The notes: generated from the sequence alone by a model not told the origin. 64,000 bases of DNA from Sarcocystis neurona (GCA_000727475.1 KL647297.1:1369940-1433939), one strand, 5' to 3'; shown: positions 1 through 15,500, counted from the stretch's first letter. Program-made: numbers and translations.

Positions 1-354
1 TCTCTCTATATATATATGTATATATATGCCTCTCTCTCTCTCTACATATATATATATATATATATGCGTCTCTCTCTATATGTGTATGCCTGTCTCTCTC
101 TGTGAATATGTATACATGCGTACAGGGAGAGATACAGAGAGACGCGTACACACATATATATGGGTGGATGGTGTAGAGAGAAAGATAGACAGAAGCAAGA
201 AGCGTCGTGTTCCCTTTTTTTTTTAGAGAAGTGGAGAGACTCTCCGAACGTGAGGAGGGACACATAGAGGAGAAGGAAGAGGAAGACACAAAGAAGAGAA
301 AACAGCCAAGCTTTTGCTGTTTTTCTGCCGGCTGCCTTTCTTCTTCTTTTTCAG

Positions 355-551
355 TCTTGTGCGTACCGTACTTGGTCGGTGTTACTGCTGGGGGACAAGT
401 TGAAATATACAGCATTCACGGCCTGACGCTCTGCCAGTCCCTGCGACTGCCCCTCCCCGTTCGAGCAGCAAGCAGCGATGGCTCTTCGTGTATTCTTCTC
501 GCCTCGGGGACGTCGGTCACTTGCCTTCTCCCCGTCCCCTTGCGACAGCAG
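355..551 (+). CDS. Exon 1 in window: C-terminal half of CNH domain
   Basis: The acceptor follows a pyrimidine tract ending ttttcag at 354 (start phase 1); the donor is gtctgt at 552 (phase 0). It encodes [19 protein letters not shown], then a stretch ending LPVPLRQQ. This matches the CNH pattern of this family, in which a 'PYL.g...VEIysi' strand is followed by a blade ending in 'L.PvP...Q' just before the first solenoid helix. Earlier CNH blades must lie on exons upstream of position 1. Confidence 0.8.
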
Positions 552-3500
552 GTCTGTGCTGCCTTTTCTTTTTTTCCTTCCTCCTTCTTCGGGCGTCTCC
601 GGCTTCTTGCGCCTGTTGCTCTACTTCCTCAAGATAGGGCAAGCGTCTCCTCTTTGTCTTGTGGATATATGTCTGTCTGGATGTTCACATATAAAAACAG
701 AGACGTGTAGAGAAAAAGGAAGAGATACAGAAAGAAAAAGAAACAGACGCACCGACCATAGATATGTATATGTGTATATATGTTTACGTATATTCTGGGG
801 GCGTTGGATATGAGGTTGTGTATATATATATATATACATATATGTACAGAGAGATGCAAGAATCATAGGCGTGTATATGGTGCGACAGGGTTGGATACAT
901 GATTACGTATATAGATGTATGTATGTAAATACACATATATATGTATATATGTATTTGTTGCGAGGGGGTTTAATATGCCGGGTTATATATATATATGTTG
1001 CGACGAGGTTGGATATGGGGTTGTGTATATAGATGGATATCTACATAGATATATGTATATCTATGTGTATGTTGGGCTGGCGGTGGATACGGGGTTGTGT
1101 GCGTATATATATATATATATATATGTTGATACTATAGGGTGTGGGGTTCCATCTACAGATGTGTGTATATATATATGTATATTTATAATATTTATATTGT
1201 TTATATATTGTCAATATTTATATTGTTAATATTTATATTTATATATATGTGAGAAGGTTGAATATGGGGAAACTCATGCATGCAAATAACGGAAAATGTG
1301 CCCCCCCTGCACACGCCTCCCGGGATTAGAAGGGGGGGAGATGTTGAGGGAAATTGGCTCTGGACCGGTGCTCGTATTACACGTGCATTCAGCTGTACAG
1401 ACACCCAACCTATACCCGCAAAAGCTATATATATATATATATATACTAAAATACCATATATATATATGTACAGAAAATATATATCAAGATACATGTACAA
1501 ACCCTCTCTCTCTATATATAGATATATACAGAAAACATATGTGGATATACACGGACACAGACACTCTCTGTCTACCTATCTACATATATGTATATATGTA
1601 CAGAAGGTATATATGTTTATATGAATGCAGATACTCTCTCGCTCTCTACATATGTATATATATATGTACAGAAGATACATATGAATAAGCTTGTGCAGAT
1701 ACTCTCTCTCTCTGTCCATATATATATATATATATAGAGGTACAGAAAGTATATATGAATACAGGTATGCACAGAGATTTTATATGTATGTGCAGAGAGT
1801 TAATGCAGGGGGTTGTGTGGGTGTATAGTGAAGAGAGATGGGCAGGGGGTGACTTCGTTTCTGTTTTACTTCGCCAAGAAGGTGGTCCTGCAATACACGT
1901 CTACAACACAAATTTTCCTTCTCTTCTCCGTCTGTCTCTCCGCGACGAAATACACGATCTTTATACACCCCTATACTATATCTATATATGCAGGGAACGA
2001 TATGTATATATATATATATGTAGGGGGAAGAGAGAAATGTACTTCTATGCGCCGCAGGAGGGCGAGGAGCTCGTACACGTCTCTGCCGAAGATTTACAAG
2101 TGCTGCCTGCTCTTTCGCAACCGCACAAAAGAACTATACGTACATATATATATATATTTATATACATCCGCATGTATACACGTGTCAGTACATCTATCTA
2201 TCTATCTATATATATATAAGACATCTATATACATACATGTTAGCGTATATATCAGTCCACGTACAGGTGAGTATACCACAAGATTGCACTTTGTAGCTCT
2301 CTATACGTACGTATATATATACGTCTCTGGATCCACAGACATAAGACATATATTACATATAATATATGTATGTATCATAGAATACATATCATATCTAGTA
2401 GTAAGTATTACATATGCTGCGTTATATATATATATATTATATGTATTATATACATATATTCGTTTGTATATGTAGATGTGATTGGGATGCATATGCAGTT
2501 GAATACGTATGTGATGTATGTATATTCTATGATATACGGTATTGATATATGTATATATTAGATTAGATAATATATATGTATATATCACTTTATATGTGTT
2601 ATATATGTATATATGTTATATGTAGCTGTCAGGGGAATATGTATGTGCGTTTCAATATAAAATATTACAGACGTGAGGCCAGGACGTGGGACACATGGGG
2701 AGAGAGCAAAGGCAGCGAGGCTTTTTCTGGTGCTGCTGCTGCTGCGTCTGAGGGAAGTTGCTGCTGCCGAAGACGGCAGCTCGAATGTACGTGGAGACGC
2801 TGCTGCAGCGGGTGGACGGAAGAACTGCAGTGGGAGATTTTCGCCCTCGCGTCACACGTATTTGGCCTGTGCTGCTGGGTCTGCTGCTGTTGTCGGTGCT
2901 GCACGCGTGTGACCTGCTGCTGCTACTGGCGATGAAAGCGGCTGCTGCCTTTTTCCCGCTGCTGCTGCTGCTTCTCGAGCGGCTGCTGCGGAGTGTGCGG
3001 TTCCCGTTGCTGCACGCTTGTGAACTGCTGCTTCTGAAAGAACGTGTTGCTGTCGTTGTTGCGTGCGTCTGTGGACTGCTGCTGCTGCAGTTTCTGCGTC
3101 TCTCCATCGCTGCTGCTGCTGCGTGTGTCACTGCTGCTGCTGCTGCATGTGTGCGTGGGCCTGTGCTGCCGCTGTTGCTGCTGCTGTCCTGTGCAGCTGT
3201 ATAAGTTGCTGCTGGAGGGCCGTCCTCGGGAGGCGTTGAATCTTCTGTCTGCAAATTTCAGCCCGGACGATCCACGGCGGGTATGTTCGTCTTCCGTTCC
3301 CCCCCTGCCCGCCTGCAGGAGCTGCTGCACGTCGTCTTTTCTCGTCCATTTCCTTCTCCGACCACAGGAGTTTGTTCAGCTTTGGGCTGCCCGTTCTCAC
3401 CCGTTGCACTTTTCCTCTCCTTTCTCTGCTGAAGACCGAGAGACTGCAGCTGCTTCGCCGAGGCGATTGCTGTCACCAAGTCGATCTTGTCTTCCACCTT

Positions 3501-6500
3501 TACCTCTTTTCTTCCTCTTTTTATCCTTCTCGTCTTCTTCTTCCTTTGCCTCGTACTGTCGCGCACGCGTGCATATTTGTATTTCCTTCCTCGTCAGCTG
3601 TCTCACGTTGCCGGGGGTGTGTAATTTCTCCTACCCGCACGAGTCTTCTCCCTTCCCCCTTCCCCCCGGGTCGGCGCACTTCTGATTCATTTCTTCTTCT
3701 TTGAGTCATCTGCTCTCCCTCTTTCTCAGACGGTCTTCTTCCTCTTCTCCTTGTACTCTTCCTCCCCGTCGTCTTTGCTCCGCCTCTCTGACGCCGCTGC
3801 GTCTGCCGCGTCTTTTTCCTCCACTCGATCTCGGCATCTCGTCTCTTGCTGCTGCTGCTGCTGCTCCTGCTGCTGTTGCTGCTGCTGCTGTTGCTGCTGC
3901 TCCTGCTCCTGCTGCTCCCGCTGCTGCTGTTGCTGCTCCTCCTCCTGTTGCAGCATCTGCTGTTGCTGCAGCTGCCGCTGTTGCTGCTGCTGCCGCTGTT
4001 GCTGCCGCGGCTGCTGTTGCTGCTGCGGCTGCTGTTGTGGCTGCCGCTGTTGTGGCTGCTGCTGCACTTTGTCTGTGTGTCTGTCTCTTTCTCTTTGGTT
4101 GTAGCAGTTGCATGAGAAAAAGTGTGTCCCATTGCAGAGAAACTAGAGAATTCTTTCGTTTTTTGAACAGTCTGAGGATCAGCACCAACAAGACAGATGG
4201 GATGGGGTTGCTGTTGGGGGAATACTCTTCAACACTTCGCAGCAGTACTTCGGAACGTTTCAAAAAGAGTCGTGAGAGGGAGAGACAGAAAAGGAAGAGA
4301 TAAAAAGAAGTGGAATAAGAGAACGCGGGGAAAAAAGAGCATGGGACAGAGCGAGAGACAGGAAGAGTCGAGGAGAATGTTGCTGATGAGAGGGTGGAGT
4401 AGAAGAAGGAAAAGAAGAACAAGAGAGACCGAACAGAGAGAGGAATAGAAGAAAAGAGAAAAAAAGAGAAGCGCCCGAGAGAGAGTCTCGACGGAACTGC
4501 TGCTGCTGAGAGAGAAAGAGCGAAGAGTAGAAGAAGCAGAAGCAGAGAAGAAGAAGAAGAAGCAGTCAGACAGAAGCAGCAGCAGACAGACAGAAGCAGC
4601 AGCACACAGAGGGATGCAGCAGCAGACAGAGAGAAGCAGCAGCAGACAGAGAGAAGCAGCAGCAGACAGAGAGAAGCAGCAGCAGAGAGAGAGAAGCAGC
4701 AGCAGCAGAGAGAAGCAGCAGCAGCAGAGAGAAGCAGCAGCAGCAGAGAGAAGCAGCAGCAGACAGAGAGAAGCAGCAGCAGACAGAGAGAAGCAGCAGC
4801 AGACAGAGAGAAGGAGAAGAAAGGAAGATGAGAAGAGAGTCGCTCTACAGAGAGAGAGAGTCAAGTAAACAGTTTTTGTCGAACTTCGCTTTCTGCTGCG
4901 CCTCATCCTCGCGTCGGTCGTTCCGGAAGAAGAGCAGCAGGGAAGGACTTGCCTATCTGAACAGTTGAGAGACTTTCTTCCCCTTTTTTCTCCGTCCCTT
5001 TTATCCCGTCATTTCTTCAGCAGCAGCGCCGCCAAGGCGTGGCAGATCCCGCATTGGAAGAGAATAGAAAGGAACTTCTTCTTCTGCTGCTCTTTTGTAC
5101 CTCGTCTTCGCTTCCTCCTCTTCCTACTCCTCCCACCACTACGGCGACGACTACCACCACCTCTTTCCTGCAGCAGCAGCAGCAGAGTGGCCCACGTGTT
5201 GACACTACGAAAGACGGAAAAAGTTTTTCTCCTTCCATTTCTTCTTCTTCTCCCATTTCTTCTTCTTCCTCGTCTCCGTCGTATCTCTTTTGCTCGTCTC
5301 CTCCTCCCTGTACCAGAACCCGTTTCATCTTTTTCGCAGCAGCAGCAGCAGCAGAGACTGGCCCACGTGGGACTGAGAGGAGGAGAGGGAGGGAAGTTGG
5401 CTCTCTGTGTAGACGTCGCGTTTTGCGTTCTTCTTCGCCGCTCCTGCTGCTGCCACGCGTGCCTATTTGCATCCTGTCAACAGCAACAGCAGCAAGAGAT
5501 AACAGGCGGGTTTGTTATTTGCTGTCGCAACTTGCTCCATGCTGCCCCCTTGCCACCACCTTCTTCACGCCCTCTCTGCATTTCTGGCGATAGGTAGAAG
5601 AGATGGCTGAAGACGTGACTTTTTTTTCTCGAAGAAAGAGAACATCGAACCGTTAGGGAAGTGGGCCGCTCTCCTCGCATCGCTGGGATGGACGGTGATT
5701 TCTGACGTGCTATGCGTGTCTTCTTTCTTGTTCTCTCGATAAAACGGATTCGTTGAACAAGTCTTCTTGCTGACTTCTTTTTCATTTGCCGCCAGAGATT
5801 CGTTCCTGCTCGCTTCCCGCACAGCCCACCGCGGTTCTTCATCTGTTTCTCTCATTCTTCGCATGGCAACAACGAAAAGAAAAGGAAGAAGAAGCAGCAG
5901 CAACAGAAGCAGCAGCAGAAGTAGCAACAGAAGCAGCAGCAGAAGCAGCAGCAGAAGCAGCAACAGAAGCAGCAGCAGAAGCAGCAACAGAAGCAGCAGC
6001 AGAAGCAGCAACAGAAGCAGCAGCGGAAGCAGCAACAGAAGCAGCAACAGAAGCAGCAGCCCCCCCCCGCACGCACAGTCTCTCGCGCTCCCAGCCGTTT
6101 GTTTTTCTCTGTGTCTCTGCTATTCTCCGCTGCCTTCCGACTGCTACTTTGTTTTCAACGCGTGCAGGCCGAGGAAGTCGGCTTCTTTCATAAACTTGCT
6201 GGGTGGATCGACTTTTCTCACCTGGAGTTCCCTGCTGCATTTCGACGATTTTCCTACGGGACTGTTGATGTGCTGCACATCATCTGTGAGTTTTCCTCTT
6301 CGATCTTTACTCTCTTTCTTATTTATATGTGGCACGACTTTGTCTCTTCTCTTCTGTCTCTCTGTATGTATTTTTATCTGCACGTGTGTGTATCTATGCA
6401 TGCATATATATGTAGATCTCTACCAACACGTCCGCCTTCATATCACAAAATATCGATTTATATATACACACATATATATATGTATACATATATACATATA

Positions 6501-9500
6501 TATACACGTATATCTGTACATATATATATATATATATGTATATATAGGTGATTTAACTCTGTACAGTTGAATAACTACGTGTGTCTGGGTGACTCGCGAC
6601 TCAACAGGAAGACCTGGAGACAAATAAATTTATTACGTAACACTTTTATTTGTGTGTACTACACTGTACGCAATCTATATTTCTTACACATGTACATATA
6701 TATACATATGCCTCTCTGGCCTCTCTCTCCCTATATATATATATACGTGTACTCTCTCTTTTTCCCCGTACACATATACATACATATATTGTAGATATAT
6801 CTCGATATACACGTCTGCCTCCGTGGTCTGTCTCTCCTCCCCCCTACACATATATATATATATGTATATATGTATATCTCCTTATATTTACAAACGTAAT
6901 ATTGTGTAGAGTATCCTACGTATTCCCGTCTGCCAGCCTGCTCTTCTCTCTGTTGCTCCCTCTCTGTCTCTGTCTCTGTCTTTCTCCGCATGCATTTGTC
7001 CACGTAGATATATATAGATAGAAAGATATGGTAGATCCCTACGTATGGTGGTGTGTGTGTATATGTTTGCGTCTCTATTTTTGTGTCTGTATAAGTTATT
7101 TGCAGCGCACCTGCCCACAAATCTCTTCTGTCCCCTTCAGCAGGGAGTGGTGTATCTCTCAATTTTTTTGCATGCGCACTTCTTCCCCACGCAAGGAAGC
7201 ACAGACATTTATTTCCTCAAATAGTGTAGAGCAAACGGCGTTTTCCCCAACATATATATATGGGCCAATCTACTTGCAGCTATCCTCGTGAAGAGTGCAT
7301 GCGCACGTGTCTGTAGTGGCGACGCGCGCGAATGCCTGTCTATTTGTTTCTTTGAATTTCCTTTTCCCGGAAATTTGGAGAGAAGTGATTTTCTTCTCCT
7401 TTCATGAGAGAGATGACGCCGCCAAAACATGTGTCCACCTTTTTATCACCCACGCCTCATGCAGAAGAGAGTCTTCGACGTCTGCTGCCCCAGCAAATCC
7501 CCGCTCACACCCATACACCAGGCACTATGTGTTTATATATATAAATCTATCCATGCGTCTGTAACGTAGACAGCACACTGTGGACCTGCGAATCAAAACG
7601 CATGCGTCGCGATATATATGCGTGTCCTGTGCCTCTCTATTTCTCCCCTTATCTCTCCCTATGCCTGTCTCATGAGCCACACGTCATGTGTATACATCTA
7701 TGTGTGTGTGTGTGTGTGACTATAAATGTAAATTAATATATCCAAATTGGTGTATATTCCTGTACATGTGGCTGCCCATATATATCGATATACAAGTAAA
7801 TATATATATGTGTATATATGTCTCTGCCTCTGTGTGTGTGTACACCTCCCTCTATCTCTCTGTGTCTCCCTCTCGATATCTCCCCCTCTCTATATCTCTC
7901 TTTTTGCTGCTCTCTGTGTCTCCCTCTGTATCGTTTTATTTTCCCCTCTATATGGCCAACTCTGTCTCTCCCTTCGTCTCGCTGTCTCTGCCTCTGCGTC
8001 TCGCTGCCTTGCTGTCCGTGTCTCTCTGTGTGTGCGTCTTCATCTTTCCGTCGATCTCTGCGCCCGTCTCCGTCTCCGTCTCTCTCTGTTTTGTGGACGC
8101 CTCTGCAGCTCGGTACTCGAGAGCAAGTTGCGTTTCTGCCCCTCGCGCTGCTCTCTTCACATATATACGAAAGACGCTGCACACGTACATACAAGTGTTT
8201 ATCTTTACATATATATATATATATGTCTTTATAGATATATATATATCCTTCTCTTCCTCTCTCTGTCTCTCTGTATACATATATATATATATATGTACTG
8301 CTGCTGCTGCTAGACACGCACGTAAACTAACAGCCGTATATATTATCCGGGTACACAAGTATTAGTACACTGCTTATCCATATACCTACCTGTATATCTC
8401 TCTCTCTATATAGTACTATCCCTCATATCAATATGTTTACATTTATATGTGTACTACTATACTTCATATTTATCTACAGATACATACGTATACACACTAG
8501 TGTACTTCATGTACGTATACACATACATATACACGTATATATATGTATGTATTAGTATACTTCATATCCATATCTATACATGTGTGTGTATGTATATATT
8601 TGAATGTGTATATATGTATATACACAGCCGCTCTCACGTCTTTCCTTCTGATGCTGCGGCGTGCGGGAGAGAGGGGACGCGCGCATGCATTTCTCTTTCT
8701 CGATACGAATGCAGTACTTCATTTCCGGAGGTTCATCTCCTTCTTTTTCTGTTTTTTGTTCTCCTTTCCCTTCTTAAAAATTGGATAACATGGACGTGCA
8801 TGTCCTCCGCGGGGCCCGTCTCTGTGTGTGTGCGTCTGTCTTTCTCTCCGTCGCAGCATTCTGGGCTGCCTACCTCCCTGCCTGGTGGCAAACTCCGCAA
8901 CTTTATCGAGCCGTGGCCAGCGGCAATTCTTCGTCTTCTTGCAAAGGACTTGAGCCGGATTTTGTCCCGCCCGCAGTCCCCATCGCTGCCTTCAGTACGC
9001 CTGACCCCCCAGTAGCCGTCCTTCTCTCTCTCGAAGTGTATATGTGGCTCTGGTCACTCCTACATATACATATATATATACAAGTGTGTGTGTGTGTGTA
9101 TACATATATATAGATACATATGTGTATATATGTCTCTGGTCATATCTACGTATATATATATATAGATGAGAGACACACACGCACACATGTGTATACTTGC
9201 GTTTCTCTGTGTAGAAATATATATATTTGTGTGCGACTCTCATCACGTGTATATATATATATATATGTATTTACATATGGTATATATATATATATGTACA
9301 TCTATAAACACGTGCATCTCTCTGCCTGTCTACTAGATTTTACAAATATATGTGTGGCTCTGGTCATGGGTACACAAATATATATATATATGTATATGTA
9401 TGTATACGTGCGTTTCTCTGTCTGTGTAATAGGTGTATACATATGTATGTGTGGATCTGGTCACACGTACGTATATATGTATATACATGGTATAAAGCTC

Positions 9501-12500
9501 CACCCATGTCTATAAACTTGTACACATATATCTGGATATGTGAAGCCGTATAATGTGCGATATATATATATATGTGTATATATGCGCATGTATGTGCATC
9601 TGTCGTATGTATATGTGTGTGTATAACTCTATCATATATGTATACACATCAGTCGCCCATATGTGTATAGATGTACTATCTCCGCACATATATATATGTA
9701 TCTGCGTATATCTGTGTGTATATGTGTGTATGACCGTATACATATACGTCTCTGTAAGTATGTGTTTGTGTATATAAAACATGCATACATGTGTGTATAT
9801 ATACATGTATGTGTATGACTCGTACATATAAGAATATATGTGTAAGCATATATGTATCTGTATTTGTATACATATATATATTTATTAGGGGACTCAGAGA
9901 GTTACCAAATACAAAGACAGAGTGCCGTCTACCGTGTTTTTCTTCTCACTTTTGTAGCTGCTACACATCTGTACTTGCCTGTATGCATGCGCGCGCACGC
10001 ATACGTATATATACATATATATGCACTTCTTTCTCTGTTTTCGTCTTGCTCTCTCTTTTGGCCGTATCTTGCTGTTTCCCTTTCCTCTCATCTCTCTTTT
10101 TCGAATTCTCTTTCTCTTCTCTTACCGATTTTTTCGGCCCCACAGCAGCACACGCGGCAGCCTGCAGCAGCAGCAGCAGTACGAGACTTCTCTATGTGGT
10201 AGCAGGGATTGTTGGGAAGAAAACGAAAAAGAGGAAGGAAAGGGCTGTCGAACAATAAAACGGTGCAGGAAACATTGGGAGAGTCCACGTGCTACAGTTG
10301 CTGCCACGGGTGTTGCTACTACTGCTGCTACTGCTGCTACTGCTGCTTTTGCCGCTACTGCTGCCATTGCTGCTACTGCTGCTATTGCTACTACTGCTGA
10401 ATTGCTACTACTCCTGCTAGTGCTACCGCTCCCGTTACTTCTGCTGCCGTTGCTGCTACTGTTGCTTTGGGTTCTGCTGCTCCTGTTGTTGCTGCTGCTC
10501 CTCCTGTTACTGCTGCTGTTGCTGCTGCTGATGCTCCACTTTTTTGCAGTTCGTCGACAGTTAGAGAAACGAGGAGACTGCGATTCTTCAAATGCGGACA
10601 ATCACTCGCAAGAAGCAAAATTTCAAGTGCTTCTCGAGGTAAAGCTGCCCTTTCTTTTCATCGTCCTCTCCTTTATAAATGAATGTATTCATTCAATTAT
10701 TGATCTTTCTGCTGCAGTGAACCAACGCAGGTTTATTCCCTACATCGAGGATATCCTTCATATCTATATGTGTATATGTATTTGTGACAGCTTTTCCTCT
10801 GTTGTTAGTTCAATACTTGTGAAGGTGTACATATGTCTGTGTTTATATCTCCACTGTATGTCTCTGTATATATATATACACACACACACACATATACGTA
10901 TTGTGTGTCTCCCTATCGCTGTGTCTCCCTGTCTCCCTGTCTCTTTGTATGTGTGTCTCTTCTTCTGCCGCTCTGTTGTCCTTCTGTGTATAAACACATA
11001 TATATATATATTTGATATCGTAGACTTTTCTGCATGCATGTTTGTATACGTAGAATAACCAGATATGTATGTGTGGGCAGTCCACAGGCGACACAGATGT
11101 AGACATTCGACGTCCCTCTTCGCCTGTTGCGTCCAGACAATCGGTCCGTATGCATGTACTTCTGCAGAAAGATAGACGTGTATATATCGGAGTAATTCAC
11201 GAAGAAAAAGAGGAAAAAGTGTATATCTGTGTGCAGGGGATAATCTCGCAGTCCCGAGGGCCTGTGTTTCTGCGTCTACATTTGATTGCGCCGGGAAGGG
11301 GAGCAGGGCGCATCTTCGAAAGAAGAAGAAGAAACGACAGCAGCAGGTCGCCCAACAGCAGCAGTCGCCCAACAGCAGCAGGTGGCCTGGCAGGACAGGG
11401 GGTTTGCCTGGCAGCAGGACTTTCTTTTCTGCTGCACTTAGTAGCTTCTGGACGAGACTGCTGCTGCTACAGATAGAATTTGTATGTCTGGGAGCACGGG
11501 GCTCCGGCGCACGGAACAGCTACGTATATATGAATAGTTCTCTGCGGTCTGTGCCGGTGTAAGTTGTGAAGAAGAAAGTGGGAGAGAAGGGCATACACAT
11601 GAGGGTGGAAATGAAAATAAGTGTGAAGGAACGCGTGTGGAGGGGGGGGGGGGGAAGGCGGTTATGGCGAGAAAAAGGGAGGACGAAAGAGAGTGGACAT
11701 ACGCAGTTTCGTGGAGAGAATTGAGAAATTGACGCCCGCAATCGGGAAATAGAAAAGGAAGAACAAAGAAAGCATAAAGGGAGTTCCTCACATATATATA
11801 TATATATATAGTCGCCAATGTGTCTATACATATATATGTATATAGCTGCGTATATTTATATATACAGAGAAGGAGAGACAGAGAGATAGACAGAAAGAAC
11901 CACATACATATATATATATATGTGTATATTTATGTGTATATATAGAGAGAGACAGAGACACAGAGAGACAGGAGTACAGATACAGCCACCAATATATAAA
12001 TAGCCACCAATATATATATATATATATATGCAGAGAGACATAGAGATACGTCAACTAAAATATATATATATATATATATCTATATATATGTATATATATA
12101 AGTAGTTGTGTATCTATTAATACGTGTATATATATATATATATAGAGTGTGTGTGTGTGTGTTTGTGTGAGGGAGAGAGAGAAATACAGATCCATTATCC
12201 AGTACACATATCAATATCTATATATACGTATATCTAGCTGTTTAGGTATATACATATATAAATAGGGTGTATATATATAGTATATATATGTACATTCATA
12301 TATGGAGAGACGAAGAGAGAGAGAAAGGGAGAGTGATAGAGAGATAGATGTATTCGGAGAAATGTAGAGAGAGACATGTATAGTTACACATGAAATTAGA
12401 TATAAATATATATGCGTGTGAGTACATACAATTATTATGTACATGTATACACGCACATACATAGAGAGACAGGCATATATATATATATATGTGCATAGAG

Positions 12501-15500
12501 AGAGAGGGATTGATGGATTGAAAGAGATACACTCTTAGATAGGTAGATATATGTATATCTAATAGAGAAAAGTCTAGCTAGGTATACCCCTCTATATATT
12601 TATGCGTCTGTATGTATGAGACGGCGGTTCGAATGACACGCAGGTTTGACTGTCCACAGAAGTCTATCAATTCACAGAAATGAGCCTGTGCACTCTTTTC
12701 CTCCTCAATCTCTCTATCTGCCCTTCGGCCTGTTCATCTTTTTGTTCTTTTTTTTGTCTCTCTTTCTTTTTCTCTTTCTGTTTTCTCCCTCTACGTCTTT
12801 CTGTCCTTCGATGTCACTCTGGTGGGCCCCCTGTGTGTGTCTCCCCTTCTTCTCCGTTGACCTCCTCTGCATGTCTGCCCCCGTCTCTGTCTCGTCTCCC
12901 TCTCTGTGTGTGTGCGTCTCCCCCTCCCCGGGCCTCCCCTGCTGCTGACGTCCGTCGTCGATGCCTCCGTACGTACATGTATGTGTGTGTGAGTGAGTGC
13001 AATTGGTGTGCTACATTTGCAGCTAGCAAACTCATCTATGGCCACGTTTCTGCTGAAGGAGAGATCGTCGCTGCTGCTGGGAAGGTCCGAAACGGTCAAC
13101 GCGGCTGCGCTGGGCGAAGTTGCGGCTGCTGCGGCTGCTTGCGGCATGCACGTGGAAGAGGAGGGCAGCAGCAGCAGCTCCCGGCAGGGCGCGCGCCTCG
13201 CGCTGCTGCTGTCGTTGGTTGACACACTTCTCTTTCTGCTCCTGGTGAGGTTTCATCTCCAAGAGAGAAACGCCGAAGAGGAGAAGAAAAAGAGAGGAAA
13301 AGGAAGAGAAGAAAGCGAAGAGGAGGGGGAGGGGAACGGCCGAGGGGACCGCAGAAGGGGGGGGGGTGAGGAACGACGCGCGCGACGCAGAGGTGGGGAG
13401 CGCAGCGACGAGGAAGTGCAGCACAGCAGCAGCAGCAGAAAGAAGAGAGAGGAAGTGACGCGATGGAGAAGATATAAGGGGAGAAGAGCGAGAGGGCGAA
13501 AAGGGGCAGAAGGAACGACGAGACGGAAGCGGAAACGCAGGAGAGAAAGGGAAAACAGAAAGGCCACAAAAGAGCAGCAGAAGATGAAAAAGTGAGAGAT
13601 GTATGACGGAGAAAAGAAGACGAGAAACAACGAGAAAGAGAGCAATGGAGAACCGACTTTTCATCCACGCACTTCATATCATCCATATATCTACGTGTAC
13701 AGTTATCTGTATAAATATATATATATATATGCGTTTATATATGTATATGCATATGCGTACCTATAGATATGTACACATATATGTAGAAGTGTACATTTGT
13801 ATACGTGTGTGTACGTATACCTGGACGTATATCTACACGTATGTGTGTGTATATATATATACCTACGTTTGTATATATATATATATATAGAGAGAGAGAT
13901 ATCTCTACTATTTGCATCTATATATATATATATGTATATGTATATCTACATACATGTTATATGTTGTGTATGCATAGATGCATATATATATATATATATA
14001 TATATGTATGCATATCTACGTTTATGTATGTATGTATAGATGTCTACACTCGCGTAGATTTATATATGTCTATCTCCACACGTGTTTTATCACCCTTTCT
14101 GTGTTTCTGTGCCTATATCTTTCTACATATACGTGTACATGTGGGTATCTACATACACACATGTATATGTATGTATATGTACGTAGTTGGGAGAAGCGCA
14201 CTATTTTGTCGTTTTTGTTGCATTGCCCGTTCTCGTGTACTTCTTCCGTCTACCTGCACACAACTTCTTCTCCACTTTTTCGTCTCTTCCGCTGCACCGT
14301 CTCCCCGTCTCGCCGTGTCTCCTTTTTGCTGTCTCCTGCCACTTCCTCTGCACGTCTCTCGACCGCTGCTGTTTTCCCGTCTCTCACAGTGCGACTTGCA
14401 TGCAACTCTTCGCCGCACTTTCCTCCTTCCTGAGTATGACTTGGTCTTCCTCTTCGTCTTCTTCTTCTCTTCTCCCTCGTGTTTCCTGCGGTCTGTCCTT
14501 CCCGTTTCTTCCCGTCGAACTCTCCCTCTCCCTGTCTACGTTTCTCTTCTTTTTGAAAGTCGAACTTCTCTGCTGTGCGCTGCTGCGTCTCGCTTCCGTG
14601 TCTCTGTCTTCCGCCCTTCCGTCTCCCCGTCTCCCTTCGCCGTCGGTGGGTCCACTGCCTCGCTGCCCTGCCTTTTTCTCTTCCACGTCTTCGTATTTCC
14701 GTCTCCTCTCTCTGTCTCTGTTCTTCTACCGCTGTTCTGTGCACTCCCTCTCTTCTCCTCGTTTCCCTCCATATACATATATACATATATGTACAAATAC
14801 AAAGCCCCACCCATACCATATACACACTATATGTGTGTGGGAGCGTCTTCTACGGACGCCTTCAGGCTCGCGCATATGTGTGTGTAGGCAGAGCGGTGTT
14901 TCTCTTCATGTGCATGTATTATATGTGTGAACTGCGAGGAGTTTGTCTGCAGCATTGCTTGGTGAATGTTCGTGATATTTGCTACGAAAAATACGTGCAC
15001 AGGTCGAAGGAGATGACCCCAAGTGGAAGGAATTACTCTCCGATGTTCAACAGCCAGTCACCTGCAGCGTGGAAGACTGCCGCTCTTTTCTTCTTGAACT
15101 TCAACGACCGGATGCGCTAGCTACCATGCTAGCAGTAAGCAACGCCTACACATATTTATGTATGTATGTGTGTACTCTAGATATATATTTCCGTGTACAT
15201 TTGTATTTATATGTATGTTTGTATCTGTCTCTCTGTACATATCTGTGGCTATATGTGCTCCGTGTCCCCCTATATTTCCATATATTTGTATCTATATATA
15301 TATATGTGTGTCAGTACCCCTCTCAAGATAGTCGGGTATATCTCTGGCTGTATTTGTTCCTTATACATATATTTATCTACATATAAATGTGTATACATAG
15401 GCAGATCCTGTAGGATCGTATATGTTTCTTGTTATATGTACATTGTTTATGCACATGTATTAATATACACGTATATATATCTTTGTATGTCTATAAAGAT

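Noticed and set aside
3846..4115. Poly-Leu, poly-Cys and poly-Ala plus-strand ORFs
   Set aside because: They are the three frames of a CTG array inside an intron.
10021..11058. 345-codon plus-strand ORF
   Set aside because: It runs through the CTG array, exon 5 in its true frame and TA microsatellite; Leu runs and the TA-derived tail show that only the exon part is real.
13805..14887. 360-codon plus-strand ORF
   Set aside because: The frame is open because of TATATG and pure C/T composition (Ser, Leu, Phe, Pro); no domain and no splice logic.
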